NCBI RefSeq assembly: GCF_021699195.1
Contig: NZ_SSXE01000048.1
Coordinates: 1-51,416 of the forward strand
DNA: 51,416 bases
Reading direction: 5' to 3'
DNA from: Nonomuraea sp. MG754425
GTDB lineage: Bacteria; Actinomycetota; Actinomycetes; Streptosporangiales; Streptosporangiaceae
Both the position numbers and the translations under genes were made by a program. Below, piece by piece: positions 33,535 to 41,623 of the stretch (positions are counted from its first letter, which is position 1; every line of letters begins with the position of its first letter). The notes beneath the pieces were generated by a model. It did no database searches. It was not told the origin of the DNA and saw only the letters and a program-made list of their open reading frames with translations.

Positions 33535-35097
33535 GAGGGCGGCCTGTTCGGCGAGCCCGAGCGGGAGCCCGCCGGATCCGGCGATCCGGTCGTGGAACTC
33601 CTTGGCCGAGCCCTTGAACGACTCCCTGATGCGGTCGATCTCGATGGCTCCCGTCAGGTAGGAGGGGGCCTGCGTGGGCCAGGCGCAGTACCGGTTGACC
33701 TCGCCCTGCGCGGTCCCCGGCGACAGCGACGCCTTGGTGGCCATGAACGTCTCGGCCTGCTCGATCGTCATGTCCTCGCAGTGCAGCGCGGTGTCCACGA
33801 CCATCCGGGCGGCCCGGAAGATGCGGCAGTCGAGGTGTGCCAGCTCGGTGGCCGGGGTGTCGAAGTAGCCCTGCTCGTGCAGCATCTTCTCGACGTACAG
33901 GGCCCAGCCCTCGGTGAAGTACGGCGTCCTGAAGACCTTCCTGACCGTACGGGGGTTGCCCGCCATGTACGACAGGTGCCAGTGGTGCCCGGGGTATGCC
34001 TCGTGCACGGCGATCGAGGGCATCTGGGCCCGCGAGTTCGTCCGCAGGCGCTGGCGCACCTGCTCGGGGGTGAAGCCGTCCGGCGTGTACGGCACGAAGA
34101 ACACGCCCGCCCGCGACGCGCTGAGCGGCGGCGGCGCCAGGTAGTGGGCCACCGACAGGACCGGCCGGGTGTACTCCGCCGACGGCAGCACCGCGCACTC
34201 CTCGCCGTCGGCGAAGGTCACGAGGTCCCGCGCCCGGACGAACTCGCGGGCGCGCAGGGTCTCGGCCTCGTACTCGGCCCGCATGTCGGCCAGGGTCGGC
34301 GGGTGGTCGTCCATGAGGGACTCCATGGCCGCCCGCCAGTCCGGGGAGCCGTTGACCCGGACCGCCACCTCGCTCATGCGGGTGTCCAGCTCGGCCCAGG
34401 CGGCCTTGCCCTTCTCGTGCAGTTCGGCGGCGCCGTACCCGAGCAGCTCGCGCTCGCGCAGCAGCGTGGAGTAGAGCCGCTCGCCCATCCGCCAGGTGCC
34501 GCCGCACGCGAAGCCTTCGAGGAAGGCCACGAGGTCGTCGAACGCCTGGGCGGCCGGTTCGGCGGCGGCGGCCAGCCTGGCGCGCAGGTCCTCGTCCGCG
34601 ACCATGGACGGGACGGTGCGGGTCAGGAAGTTGCGGCCGGTGCGCGCCTGGCCGAGCCCGCGGGTGATGAGCAGCGGGGCGGCGAGGTCGGGGTCGAGGT
34701 TGGCGCGGCAGGCGGCCAGCACGGCGGGCACCTCGGCCAGGCGGGACAGGGCGGAGGCGACCAGTTCGGGCTCGGGCTTGAGGCGGCGCTGGAAGGGCGC
34801 GTACATGGAGGTGAAGATCGCCCCGAGGTAGACGCCCGGGTCGCGCCGCCACTCGGGCCAGGACGCGAGCGCGATCGAACCCCTGAGCTGGGACAGGACG
34901 AGATCTCTGTCGATCTCGTCATCGAGTGTGGGGGCCTCGGCGGCGGAGAGGCGGTCGAGCCAGAGCACCTGCTCACGTTCGCGGGCCTGCCAGGCGGAGG
35001 CGGAGAAGTCGCCGAGCGTGTGATCGTGACCGTCGGCCCCGAGGGAGGCGGCGACGACGGGACGGTCTGAAAAGTACCACTTGAGAAACTCGTCCAC
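33529..35097 (-). CDS. DUF885-family protein (putative metallopeptidase)
   Basis: 522 aa of the DUF885 family, which is often described as peptidase-like. A histidine-rich IAVHEAYPGHHWHLSY supplies an HE..xGHH zinc-site pattern, and 'TPYFTEGWALYVEKML' supplies the downstream Glu/Tyr region typical of the family. Substrate unknown. The start at GTG 35097 is the only plausible in-frame codon near the divergent DUF4032 gene, whose ATG is 22 bp away. No signal peptide is visible, so it is probably cytoplasmic. Confidence 0.82.
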   Translation of the reverse strand: MDEFLKWYFSDRPVVAASLGADGHDHTLGDFSASAWQAREREQVLWLDRLSAAEAPTLDDEIDRDLVLSQLRGSIALASWPEWRRDPGVYLGAIFTSMYAPFQRRLKPEPELVASALSRLAEVPAVLAACRANLDPDLAAPLLITRGLGQARTGRNFLTRTVPSMVADEDLRARLAAAAEPAAQAFDDLVAFLEGFACGGTWRMGERLYSTLLRERELLGYGAAELHEKGKAAWAELDTRMSEVAVRVNGSPDWRAAMESLMDDHPPTLADMRAEYEAETLRAREFVRARDLVTFADGEECAVLPSAEYTRPVLSVAHYLAPPPLSASRAGVFFVPYTPDGFTPEQVRQRLRTNSRAQMPSIAVHEAYPGHHWHLSYMAGNPRTVRKVFRTPYFTEGWALYVEKMLHEQGYFDTPATELAHLDCRIFRAARMVVDTALHCEDMTIEQAETFMATKASLSPGTAQGEVNRYCAWPTQAPSYLTGAIEIDRIRESFKGSAKEFHDRIAGSGGLPLGLAEQAALS

Positions 35098-35119
35098 CGA
35101 TGCACCATATCCTGAGAAA

Positions 35120-36328
35120 ATGCCCCTGCAGATCACCGGCGCGCTAGGCGACCCTGACCTGATCCGCCTTCCTTGGGAGACGCCGCTGGAGGACTGGCCG
35201 CGACACCATCTCGTCGATCTGCCGCGCGGCATCTCGCGGCACGTCGTCCGCTTCGCCCGGCTCTCCGGCAAGGTGTACGCGATCAAGGAGATCAGCGAGC
35301 GGTACGCCAAGCGGGAGTACCAGCTCCTGTGGGACCTGGCCAGGCTCGACGCCCCCTCCGTCGAACCGGTCGCGTACGTCACCGGCCGGGAGGACGGCCT
35401 CGACGCCGCCCTGATCACCCGGCACCTGCAGTTCTCCCTCCCCTACCGCGCGGTCATGTCCGGCACCCTGCGTCCCGACACGCTCACCCGCCTGCTCGAC
35501 GCGCTGGCCGTGCTGCTCGTCCGGCTGCACCTGAACGGGTTCTACTGGGGCGACTGCTCGCTGTCGAACACGTTGTTCCGCCGCGACGCGGGCGCGTTCG
35601 CCGCCTACCTCGTGGACGCCGAGACCGGCGAGATGCACCCGATGATCAGCGAGGGCCAGCGGCTCGCCGACATCGAGAGCGCGCACACGAACATCTTCGG
35701 CGAGATGCTCGACCTGGAGGCCGGCGGGCTGCTGCACCCGTCGATCGACCCCATGGAGACCGCCGAGGACGTCGTGTCCCGCTACCACCGCCTGTGGAAC
35801 GAGATCAACGAGAGCGAGATCATCGAGGAGGTGGACTGGCACCGCGTGGAGCAGCGCATCAGGCGGCTGAACCTGCTCGGCTTCGACGTGGCCGAGATGA
35901 TGGTGCGCCGCAAGGTCGGCACCGGCCGGCTGATCGTCCGCCCCAAGGTCGTGGACGCCGGCCACCACCAGCGGCGGCTGCTCCGCCTGACCGGGCTCGA
36001 CGTGGAGGAGAACCAGGCCCGGCGGCTGCTCAACGACCTCGACGGCTTCCGGGTGGCCAGGGGGCTGCGGCACGAGGACGAGGCCATCGTGGCGCACCGG
36101 TGGCTGGCCGAGGTGTTCCAGCCGACCGTCGAGGCCATCCCCGCCGAGCTGCGCGGGAAGCTCGATCCCGCGCAGCTCTTCCACGAGGTCCTCGACCACC
36201 GCTGGTTCCTGTCGGAGCAGGAGGGCTCCGACGTCGGGCTGGCGGTGGCGATGAAGTCGTACGTGGACAAGGTGCTCGTGCACAAGCCCGACGAGCGGGC
36301 GCTGCTGCCCGACGATCCGGACGAGTGA
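35120..36328 (+). CDS. DUF4032 (kinase-like fold) protein
   Basis: 402 aa. The N-lobe has a VYAIKEISERYAKREYQLL segment (VAxK-like Lys and helix C Glu). The catalytic-like loop reads NGFYWGDCSLSNTLF and the metal-site strand LVDAETGE, giving D and N residues as in lipopolysaccharide-kinase-like folds. The C-terminal ~170 residues are a separate helical domain (VGTGRLIVRPKVVDAGHHQRRLL). Such proteins are common in actinobacteria; no substrate is known. ATG 35120 is chosen because the upstream in-frame ATG (35081) lies inside the divergent gene. Confidence 0.8.
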   Translation: MPLQITGALGDPDLIRLPWETPLEDWPRHHLVDLPRGISRHVVRFARLSGKVYAIKEISERYAKREYQLLWDLARLDAPSVEPVAYVTGREDGLDAALITRHLQFSLPYRAVMSGTLRPDTLTRLLDALAVLLVRLHLNGFYWGDCSLSNTLFRRDAGAFAAYLVDAETGEMHPMISEGQRLADIESAHTNIFGEMLDLEAGGLLHPSIDPMETAEDVVSRYHRLWNEINESEIIEEVDWHRVEQRIRRLNLLGFDVAEMMVRRKVGTGRLIVRPKVVDAGHHQRRLLRLTGLDVEENQARRLLNDLDGFRVARGLRHEDEAIVAHRWLAEVFQPTVEAIPAELRGKLDPAQLFHEVLDHRWFLSEQEGSDVGLAVAMKSYVDKVLVHKPDERALLPDDPDE

Positions 36329-36344
36329 CCCCGGGCCGGTCCGC

Positions 36345-36947
36345 TCAGTAGGCGACCGAGACGCGCCGGCGCGGGTGGGCGGGCTCGTCCACCTCGTCGG
36401 CGATCGCGACGGCGAAGTCCTCGGCGCTGATGAAGCTGCGCCCCTCGGAGTCGGTCATCAGCAGGTCGCCGCCGAGCCGGTAGGACCCGGTGCGCTCGCC
36501 GGGCGCGATCTCCGCCGCCGGGGAGAAGAACGTCCAGTCGAGGTCGTCCACCTCCCGGTACAGGCGCAGCAGCGCGCGTCCGGCCAGCGACTCCTTCTTG
36601 TAGACGGCCGGGAAGTCGGGCGTGTCGACGAGGTCGTGGCCGGGGGCCACCTGGAGGCTCCCCGCGCCGCCCACGACGATCACCCGCGGCACCCCGGCCG
36701 TCCGCGCGCCGTCGATGAGCGCGCGGTTGGCCGCCAGGAAGGGCGGCTCGGGCTCGGTGCCGTCGCGCGGCGGGGCGATGGCGGAGACGATCACGTCGTG
36801 GCCCTCGGCCAGCGTGGCGGTGTCGTGGACGTCGCCCTTGACGGGCCCGCCGCGGCTGAGGCCGGTCACCTCGTGGCCGCGGTCGCGCAGTTCGGCGGCG
36901 ATGCGCTGGCCGACCATGCCGGTAGCGCCAAAGAGCAGGATCTTCAT
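36345..36947 (-). CDS. NAD(P)H-binding SDR-type protein (NmrA/epimerase-like)
   Basis: 200 aa, Rossmann fold from the first residues: MKILLFGATGMVGQRIAAEL with GxTGxxG, then SAIAPPRDG and VIVVGGAGSLQV. No YxxxK catalytic pair is evident, so it is likely a flavin-reductase-like or atypical reductase (YwnB group). ATG 36947 starts the fold directly. It diverges from an HxlR regulator with an inverted repeat between them, the common arrangement for redox- or electrophile-responsive pairs. Confidence 0.88.
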   Translation of the reverse strand: MKILLFGATGMVGQRIAAELRDRGHEVTGLSRGGPVKGDVHDTATLAEGHDVIVSAIAPPRDGTEPEPPFLAANRALIDGARTAGVPRVIVVGGAGSLQVAPGHDLVDTPDFPAVYKKESLAGRALLRLYREVDDLDWTFFSPAAEIAPGERTGSYRLGGDLLMTDSEGRSFISAEDFAVAIADEVDEPAHPRRRVSVAY

Positions 36948-36957
36948 ACGCGCAAGA

Positions 36958-36972
36958 GTATCCATCGGATAC
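36958..36972. promoter_or_regulatory. HxlR-type operator between divergent genes
   Basis: GTATCC-ATC-GGATAC (36958-36972) is a perfect inverted repeat. A further GGATAC copy occurs at the start of the HxlR gene (37004-37009). The repeat sits 11 bp from the reductase start, a suitable binding site for the divergent HxlR protein. Confidence 0.65.
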
Positions 36973-37001
36973 TGGTTACTTCATCGTGCTATAAGTACCT
37001 T

Positions 37002-37352
37002 ATGGATACCGGCGATGTCTTCGACCCGAACTGCCCGACCAGGGTGGTTCTCGACCGGATCGGCGATAAATGGTCGGCGCTGGTGCTGCTCTGCCTGGAC
37101 GGCGGCCCGATGCGCTTCACCCAGCTCAGGACGCGCATCGGCGGCGTCACCCCCAAGGTGCTCACCCAGACCCTGCGGGCCATGGAGCAGGACGGGCTGG
37201 TGACGCGGGAGGTGTTCGCGGAGGTGCCGCCGCGCGTGGAGTACGAGCTGACGACGCTCGGACGCTCGCTGCACGGGCCGATCTCCGTGGTGGCCGACTG
37301 GGCCGAACAGCATGTCGCCGAGATCATGCGCTGCCGCGAGAAATTCTCATAA
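37002..37352 (+). CDS. HxlR-family transcriptional regulator
   Basis: 116 aa winged-helix regulator: CPTRVVLDRIGDKWSALVLLCLDGGPMRFTQLRTRIGGVTPKVLTQTLRAMEQDGLVTREVFAEVPPRVEYELTTLGRSL contains the full family signature, including the conserved Cys near the N-terminus (C12) that acts as redox/electrophile sensor in several members. It is divergent from the NAD(P)-binding protein gene, which it probably controls. Confidence 0.95.
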   Translation: MDTGDVFDPNCPTRVVLDRIGDKWSALVLLCLDGGPMRFTQLRTRIGGVTPKVLTQTLRAMEQDGLVTREVFAEVPPRVEYELTTLGRSLHGPISVVADWAEQHVAEIMRCREKFS

Positions 37353-37490
37353 ATCGTACAGATATATATAACGGTGTTGTTTTTCTCCATCGCAGCCGAA
37401 TAAAAGCATCCCGCCGGTCACCGCCCGTCACGCCGATGCCTTTCCCTCCCCCTACGCTGTTCGCGTTCCACCCACGGCGAGGGAGGTCAC

Positions 37491-37865
37491 GTGCTGGGAA
37501 TCGACACCTGCCTGGCTGAGGTCATGTCCATACCGGGCGCGCTGGACGCCATGCTGGTGGACCACACGAGCGGCATGGCGGTCGCCTTCAGCGCGGCGGA
37601 CGGGGTGGACGCCGACCGATCGGCCGCCGCCCTGACCGAGGCCCTGCGCGCCACCACGGACGGCCTGGCCCGCTCCTGCCCCGGCGAGGTCGTGCGCATC
37701 GACGACATGCTCGTCACCACCGACAAGGGCCACCATCTGCTCCGGCTGCTGGAGACGGTCTTCGAGGGGCCGCTCGTCATCTACGTACGTCTCGACCTGG
37801 AGCGATCGAACCTCGCCCTGGCCCGCTACCGCCTGCGGGCCATCTCCGGCGAGCTGGCGACCTGA
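37491..37865 (+). CDS. Roadblock-like small protein, copy A
   Basis: 124 aa, first gene of a four-gene operon. GTG 37491 has GGGAGG just upstream. It is a paralogue of the last gene in the operon (39088): shared 'S.PGALDAMLVDHTSGMAVAF / S.DGSLGAAIVDHGSGMALGA' at the N-terminus and 'YVRLDLERSNLALARYRLRAISGEL / YLALDRGRANLAMARHQLRGIEEKL' at the end. Size and strand/helix alternation suggest a roadblock/LC7-like fold, but I cannot confirm the family by eye. It may form homo- or hetero-dimers with copy B. Confidence 0.72.
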   Translation: MLGIDTCLAEVMSIPGALDAMLVDHTSGMAVAFSAADGVDADRSAAALTEALRATTDGLARSCPGEVVRIDDMLVTTDKGHHLLRLLETVFEGPLVIYVRLDLERSNLALARYRLRAISGELAT

Positions 37866-37869
37866 GCCG

Positions 37870-38658
37870 ATGAGCAAGCTGGACACCCTCCTGGCGGGGC
37901 TCGCCCGCGAACGCTCCACGGGCGCGCTCCAGGTCGGCAGGAGCGGCACGATCTTCCTCGCCGACGGGCGCGTGACGTACATGGAGTGCGCGCAGACCCC
38001 CAGCGTGGAACGGCTGCTCGCGGCCAGGGGGCTGACGACCGAGACGGCGCTGCGCCGGCTGCGGGCCGACGGCGGCTGCGAGCGGCTGCTCGCCGAGGGC
38101 CCGGTCACCCCGGGCGAGCTGCAGTACGCGGTGCTCGGCGGCGTCCTGGACGCGGCCTTCTTCCTGCTGCCGGTCAGCGGGACGCGGCCCAAGTTCCGCC
38201 CCGGCGAGCGGCACTGGCTGGGCGGGCAGTGGTTCTTCGACGTGCCGGGGCTGGTGCGGGAGTGCGCGCGGCGGCGGGCGCAGCTCGCCCGGATCTGGCC
38301 CTCCGCCGACGTGGACACCCTTCCGGTACGGCCGCTGGCGCGGCTGCCGGGCCACGGGGTGACGCTGAGCCGGGTCCAGTGGGAGGTCGTCGTCCGGGCC
38401 GACCACAAGGCGACGCCGCCGGAGCTGGCCAAGCAGATCGGGCGGCCGGCGTACCCGGTGCTGGTGGCGGTGCGGCGGCTGGCCGCGTCGGGGCTGCTCG
38501 CCGCGCCCGACCTGCCCAACCGGCGGGCGGCCACGGCCGCGCGACCGCCGCACGATCCCGGGGCGGCGGCCCAGCCGCTGGGCCCGCCCGTGACGGGTGA
38601 TCCGACCGATCTGGCGCTGCTGATGCGGCTGAAGAAGGCGCTCGAGGAGCTGTCGTGA
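37870..38658 (+). CDS. DUF4388 (PATAN)-domain protein with C-terminal wHTH-like region
   Basis: 262 aa. The N-terminus LDTLLAGLARERSTGALQVGRSGTIFLADGRVTYMECAQTPSVERLL matches DUF4388/PATAN, a module found beside roadblock proteins and two-component systems in bacteria. A later segment, HKATPPELAKQIGRPAYPVLVAVRRLAASGLL, looks like a winged helix (residues ~180-215). No GTPase, kinase or receiver domain. ATG 37870 follows the previous stop by 4 bp, and the end overlaps the next gene's upstream GTG start option by 4 bp. Confidence 0.75.
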   Translation: MSKLDTLLAGLARERSTGALQVGRSGTIFLADGRVTYMECAQTPSVERLLAARGLTTETALRRLRADGGCERLLAEGPVTPGELQYAVLGGVLDAAFFLLPVSGTRPKFRPGERHWLGGQWFFDVPGLVRECARRRAQLARIWPSADVDTLPVRPLARLPGHGVTLSRVQWEVVVRADHKATPPELAKQIGRPAYPVLVAVRRLAASGLLAAPDLPNRRAATAARPPHDPGAAAQPLGPPVTGDPTDLALLMRLKKALEELS

Positions 38659-38687
38659 GGTTCCCCTCACTCAGGAGGAGGCCACCG

Positions 38688-39062
38688 GTGGAGCTACGGC
38701 AAGAGGTTCTGGAGGAGATGGCGCTCCTGCGCGGGCGCACCCCGGACGTCCAGGGGAGCGTCGCCTGCACCGTGGACGGCCTGCAGATCGCCTGCGACCT
38801 CGCGGGCGGGCCGGGCGAGCAGGCGGCGGCGCTGTCCGCGGCGCTGCTCGCCATGAGCAGGCGGATGCTGGTCATCACCGGTCAGGGGACGTTCGAGGAG
38901 ACGCTCATCTCGGGCACCGCCGGTTTCGCGGCCTGCTACGCCGCCGGCCCCACCATCGTCCTCACGGTCCTGGCCGGTCCCGGCGCGAACGTCGGGCTGC
39001 TGCGGCTGGAGGGCAGGAAGACGGCTGCCGCAGTGGCCGCCGTCGCAGCACGAAGGCACTGA
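38688..39062 (+). CDS. Roadblock/LC7 domain protein
   Basis: 124 aa if GTG 38688 is used, which follows AGGAGGAGG at 38673-38681 by 6 nt. An in-frame GTG at 38655 overlapping the DUF4388 stop (GTGA) would add 11 residues. The central CTVDGLQIACDLAGGPGEQAAALSAALLAMSRRMLVITGQGTFEETLI is the roadblock pattern: two strands, a long helix, then strands. It ends LLRLEGRKTAAAVAAVAA. It may act as the regulator of a small GTPase elsewhere, or within a complex with its neighbours. Confidence 0.78.
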   Translation: MELRQEVLEEMALLRGRTPDVQGSVACTVDGLQIACDLAGGPGEQAAALSAALLAMSRRMLVITGQGTFEETLISGTAGFAACYAAGPTIVLTVLAGPGANVGLLRLEGRKTAAAVAAVAARRH

Positions 39063-39087
39063 GCACACGAAAAAGGGAGGAGAGAAC

Positions 39088-39459
39088 ATGGCCGGCATGG
39101 ACGTGTCACTCAAGGAGATGATGACCATCGACGGCTCCCTCGGGGCGGCGATCGTCGATCACGGCAGCGGCATGGCGCTGGGCGCGCTCGGCGGCTCCAA
39201 GGACCTGGACCTCCAGGTCGCCGCGGCCGGCAACACGGAGGTGGTCAAGGCCAAGCTGCGCACGATGGACTCGCTGGGTCTCAAGGACGCCATCGAGGAC
39301 ATCCTGATCACGCTGAGCGGCCAGTACCACATCATCCGCCCGATCACCGGGCGCGGCGGCAAGGGCCTGTTCCTGTACCTGGCGCTCGACCGCGGGCGCG
39401 CCAACCTGGCGATGGCCCGCCACCAGCTCAGGGGCATCGAGGAGAAGCTGGAGGTCTGA
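39088..39459 (+). CDS. Roadblock-like small protein, copy B
   Basis: 123 aa, paralogue of the gene at 37491 (see its entry for the matching segments). AGGGAGGAGAG lies before ATG 39088. It is less divergent in sequence composition than copy A and carries TGRGGKGLFLYLALDRGRANLAMARHQLRG. It is last in the operon; a long two-stem hairpin at 39456-39515 closes the transcript. Confidence 0.75.
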   Translation: MAGMDVSLKEMMTIDGSLGAAIVDHGSGMALGALGGSKDLDLQVAAAGNTEVVKAKLRTMDSLGLKDAIEDILITLSGQYHIIRPITGRGGKGLFLYLALDRGRANLAMARHQLRGIEEKLEV

Positions 39460-39515
39460 CGCCCGTCGCGGTGGCCCGCGCCCATGGGGAGGCGGGCCAC
39501 CGGCCGGGGCGTCAG
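39456..39515. terminator. Bidirectional terminator between convergent operons
   Basis: Outer stem CTGACGCCC with GGGCGTCAG (39456-39464, 39507-39515) and inner stem GTGGCCCGC with GCGGGCCAC (39471-39479, 39492-39500). It contains the stops of both converging genes. There is no T-tract. Confidence 0.7.
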
Positions 39516-40357
39516 GCGGAGGTCAGCTTGGTGATCTCGGCCGCGACGCTCGGCCAGAGCTCGCGCGGCAGGTCGTGCCCCATCCCCGGGTACGTCACCA
39601 GCCGCGCTCCCGGGACGGCCGCCGCCGTGGCCCGGCCGCCCGCCACCGGGACGAGCTGGTCCGCCTCCCCGTGCAGCACGAGGGTGGGCACCCGTACCCC
39701 GGCGAGCCGCTCGGTGCGGTCGCCCGAGGCCATGATCGCGGCCATCTGCCTGGCCGTGCCCGCCGGGTCGAAGCAGCGGTCGTACGCCCGCCCGGCCATC
39801 TCGACGATCTTCTCCCGGTCCTGGGCGTAGCCCGGCGAGCCGATCGTGGACCAGGTGCGCAGCGCCTGCTCCAGCACCGCCTCGCGGCCTTCGGGCGGCC
39901 GGCGGAACAGCACCGCGGCCGCGGCCTCCGTGGGCGGGGCCACGGACGGGCCCGGGGTGGACATGATCGAGGTCAGTGTGAGCACCCGCCCGGGGTGCCG
40001 GATGGCCAGCGTCTGGGCGATCATCCCGCCCATCGAGGCGCCCACGATGTGGGCGGCGGGCCGGCCGAGGACGTCCAGGAGGGCCGCGGTGTCGTCGGCC
40101 AGGTCGTCCAGCAGGTACGGCGGGGCCGCGCCCGGTACGGGTGGGCCGTGGTCGTGGAAGTGCGTGGACAGGCCCGCGTCGCGGTTGTCGAACCGGATGA
40201 CGTGGTGGCCCTGGTCCGCCAGGAGCTCGCAGAGCCCTTCGTCCCACTGGATGAGCTGGGCGCCGAGTCCCATGATGAGAAGCAGGGGCCGGCCGTCGGG
40301 TGAGCCGAAGCTCTCGTAGGCGATTTCGATGCCGTTCGCGGCTGCGCGAGAGGTCAC
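39512..40357 (-). CDS. Alpha/beta-fold hydrolase
   Basis: 281 aa. The nucleophile elbow is GASMGG (Ser in the Gly-x-Ser-x-Gly turn), the acid is likely in LVLHGEADQLVP, and the catalytic His is in YPGMGHDLP. RFDNRDAGLSTHF near residue 55 is typical of the hydrolases annotated as haloperoxidase or esterase. Substrate unknown. GTG 40357 is the start; a perfect 17-bp inverted repeat lies 5 bp upstream, so a dedicated repressor is likely. Confidence 0.9.
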   Translation of the reverse strand: MTSRAAANGIEIAYESFGSPDGRPLLLIMGLGAQLIQWDEGLCELLADQGHHVIRFDNRDAGLSTHFHDHGPPVPGAAPPYLLDDLADDTAALLDVLGRPAAHIVGASMGGMIAQTLAIRHPGRVLTLTSIMSTPGPSVAPPTEAAAAVLFRRPPEGREAVLEQALRTWSTIGSPGYAQDREKIVEMAGRAYDRCFDPAGTARQMAAIMASGDRTERLAGVRVPTLVLHGEADQLVPVAGGRATAAAVPGARLVTYPGMGHDLPRELWPSVAAEITKLTSA

Positions 40358-40362
40358 GACGC

Positions 40363-40379
40363 CCAGAATGTCATTCTGG
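40363..40379. promoter_or_regulatory. 17-bp inverted repeat upstream of the alpha/beta hydrolase
   Basis: CCAGAATGTCATTCTGG is perfectly symmetrical about a central T and lies 5 bp from the GTG start of the minus-strand hydrolase gene. It is a candidate operator; no regulator gene adjoins it. Confidence 0.58.
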
Positions 40380-40427
40380 TCGCCGCTCCGTAAAGCGGGA
40401 TTGCCCGTGTCGGGAGACGTCGTGCGG

Positions 40428-41138
40428 TCAGCGCTTGATGAGGGCGCGCAGGCGATCGCCGCCGAGCACCACGCCGCCGCCCGCGATGACCAGGACGCCG
40501 GCCATCAGCGACGTGCCGACCACGCCGGGGCCGGCGGTCTCGGGGGCGTCCACCAACTGGCCGCCGGCGGAGGAGGTGTCCGCGTCGGTCTGCGGCGGGG
40601 TCGCCGGGTTCTTGTCGCGCTTGGCCCAGGCTCCGGTCGAGAAGGGCACCGGGTGGTTCTTCTTGCCCACGCCGTCGCCCCACTTGGTGATGACGTAGTC
40701 GACGTCGATGTGGCCCTGGCCGCCGACTCCGTCCACACCGAGCGTGGCGGAGTTGAACCTGCCGCCGGTCAGCGCGGCGAAGGTCTTGGCGTCGAGGTCC
40801 AGCATGATGCCCCGGTTGGAGGGCTCGCCCGGCCCGCGGTCACCCACGAAGAAGGGCATCTTCTTGCCCTTGTAGACCACGTAGCCCTCGGTCAGCAGCG
40901 GCCAGCTCGGGCTGGCGGCCAGCCCTTTCTGCATCGGCTTGCCACTGGCCGGCAGGCCCGTGTCGCCGGCGCGGCCGGAGGCGTCGTCCCAGAAGTACGA
41001 GGCCGTGGTCGAGCCCTTGAGCAGGGCCTTCTCTTCTGTGCCGGTATCGGCGTGGGCCGCCGTACCGGCAATGGTCAGCGCGCTCACGGCCGAGGCGGTG
41101 AGGGCGGCGAGGGAACGCAGGCCAAAACGGGCAAACAT
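40428..41138 (-). CDS. Secreted, membrane-tethered RlpA/DPBB-like cell-wall protein
   Basis: 236 aa. The Sec signal (MFARFGLRSLAALTASAVSALTIAGTAAHA) is followed by a domain with TASYFWDDASG...GLAASPSWPLLTEGYVVYKGKKMPFFVGDRGPGEPSNRGIMLDLDAKTF. 'DRGP....R.IMLDLD' resembles the RlpA/double-psi barrel region. A Thr/Ala/Gly linker then leads to a C-terminal membrane helix (LMAGVLVIAGGGVVLGGDRL) ending in RALIKR, with no LPxTG sorting motif. A c-di-AMP riboswitch lies in the long leader, which ties it to wall or osmotic control. The lytic activity of RlpA relatives cannot be assumed. Confidence 0.8.
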   Translation of the reverse strand: MFARFGLRSLAALTASAVSALTIAGTAAHADTGTEEKALLKGSTTASYFWDDASGRAGDTGLPASGKPMQKGLAASPSWPLLTEGYVVYKGKKMPFFVGDRGPGEPSNRGIMLDLDAKTFAALTGGRFNSATLGVDGVGGQGHIDVDYVITKWGDGVGKKNHPVPFSTGAWAKRDKNPATPPQTDADTSSAGGQLVDAPETAGPGVVGTSLMAGVLVIAGGGVVLGGDRLRALIKR

Positions 41139-41321
41139 AAAGCAGCAAGACCCTTCACTGGGGGACAGGGAGATTGCGCTCGCCGAAAAAGGGCGCAGCA
41201 GGGCAGGACACCGCGATATCGCTACGCGGAGCGCAAGGTACGAGCCTTTGGGGAAGGGGGCCGCTCAGCCCGCGGCCGGGGGGATGCGGTCTGGGGGTAC
41301 GACGCGCTGGTGCATGGGGCG

Positions 41322-41470
41322 GAACATCCTCTCCATCACGCCTACCGGGTTAGCTGACGGGTTCGGGCGCGGAGATGCCCTACCGGCGGGGGGCCGGATT
41401 CACCCCATTGAGGTGGTTCCCCGGTTCCCGATCTCTCGGGATTCGGCGCCAACCGGCGGTCCCTCTCGGT
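41322..41470 (-). ncRNA. ydaO/yuaA-type c-di-AMP riboswitch
   Basis: Read on the minus strand, the leader carries the conserved ydaO segments in order: CCGGTTGGCGCCGAAT, CCGGGGAACCACC, TGGGGTGAATCCGGC, GGTAGGGCA, CCCGAACCCGTCAGCTAAC and CGGTAGGCG. Bracketing stems are visible. It ends about 180 nt before the start of the RlpA-like gene. In actinomycetes this class binds c-di-AMP and usually turns off wall-hydrolase genes (rpfA type) by a terminator. Boundaries are estimates. Confidence 0.93.
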
Positions 41471-41502
41471 AAGGACCAGGTCACCGGCTGGTAATGGCGA
41501 TT

Positions 41503-41531
41503 ACTGTAGCCACGAAACGGACACTCGCCAA
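41503..41531 (-). promoter_or_regulatory. Sigma-70-type promoter of the riboswitch leader
   Basis: On the minus strand TTGGCG (41526-41531) and TACAGT (41503-41508) are separated by exactly 17 bp, close to the housekeeping sigma consensus. The start should be near 41495, giving a leader that begins just before the riboswitch. Confidence 0.62.
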
Positions 41532-41576
41532 CTATTCACCATGAATCGGGCAAAAGATCTACCTGGGATGGGAATG

Positions 41577-41608
41577 AAAAAAGGGGGCGCGGCCCATGCC
41601 GCACCCCC
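41577..41608 (-). terminator. Rho-independent terminator of the DUF5302 gene
   Basis: On the minus strand an 11-bp GC stem (one mismatch) with a 4-nt loop is followed by six T residues (AAAAAA at 41577-41582 on the plus strand). It lies 15 bp after the DUF5302 stop. Confidence 0.85.
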
Positions 41609-41623
41609 GCAGGATTCTCAGTC

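Noticed and set aside
37353..37490. AT-rich gap as an origin or AT island
   Set aside because: It is short, has no DnaA boxes or iterons that I can see, and simply holds the roadblock operon promoter.
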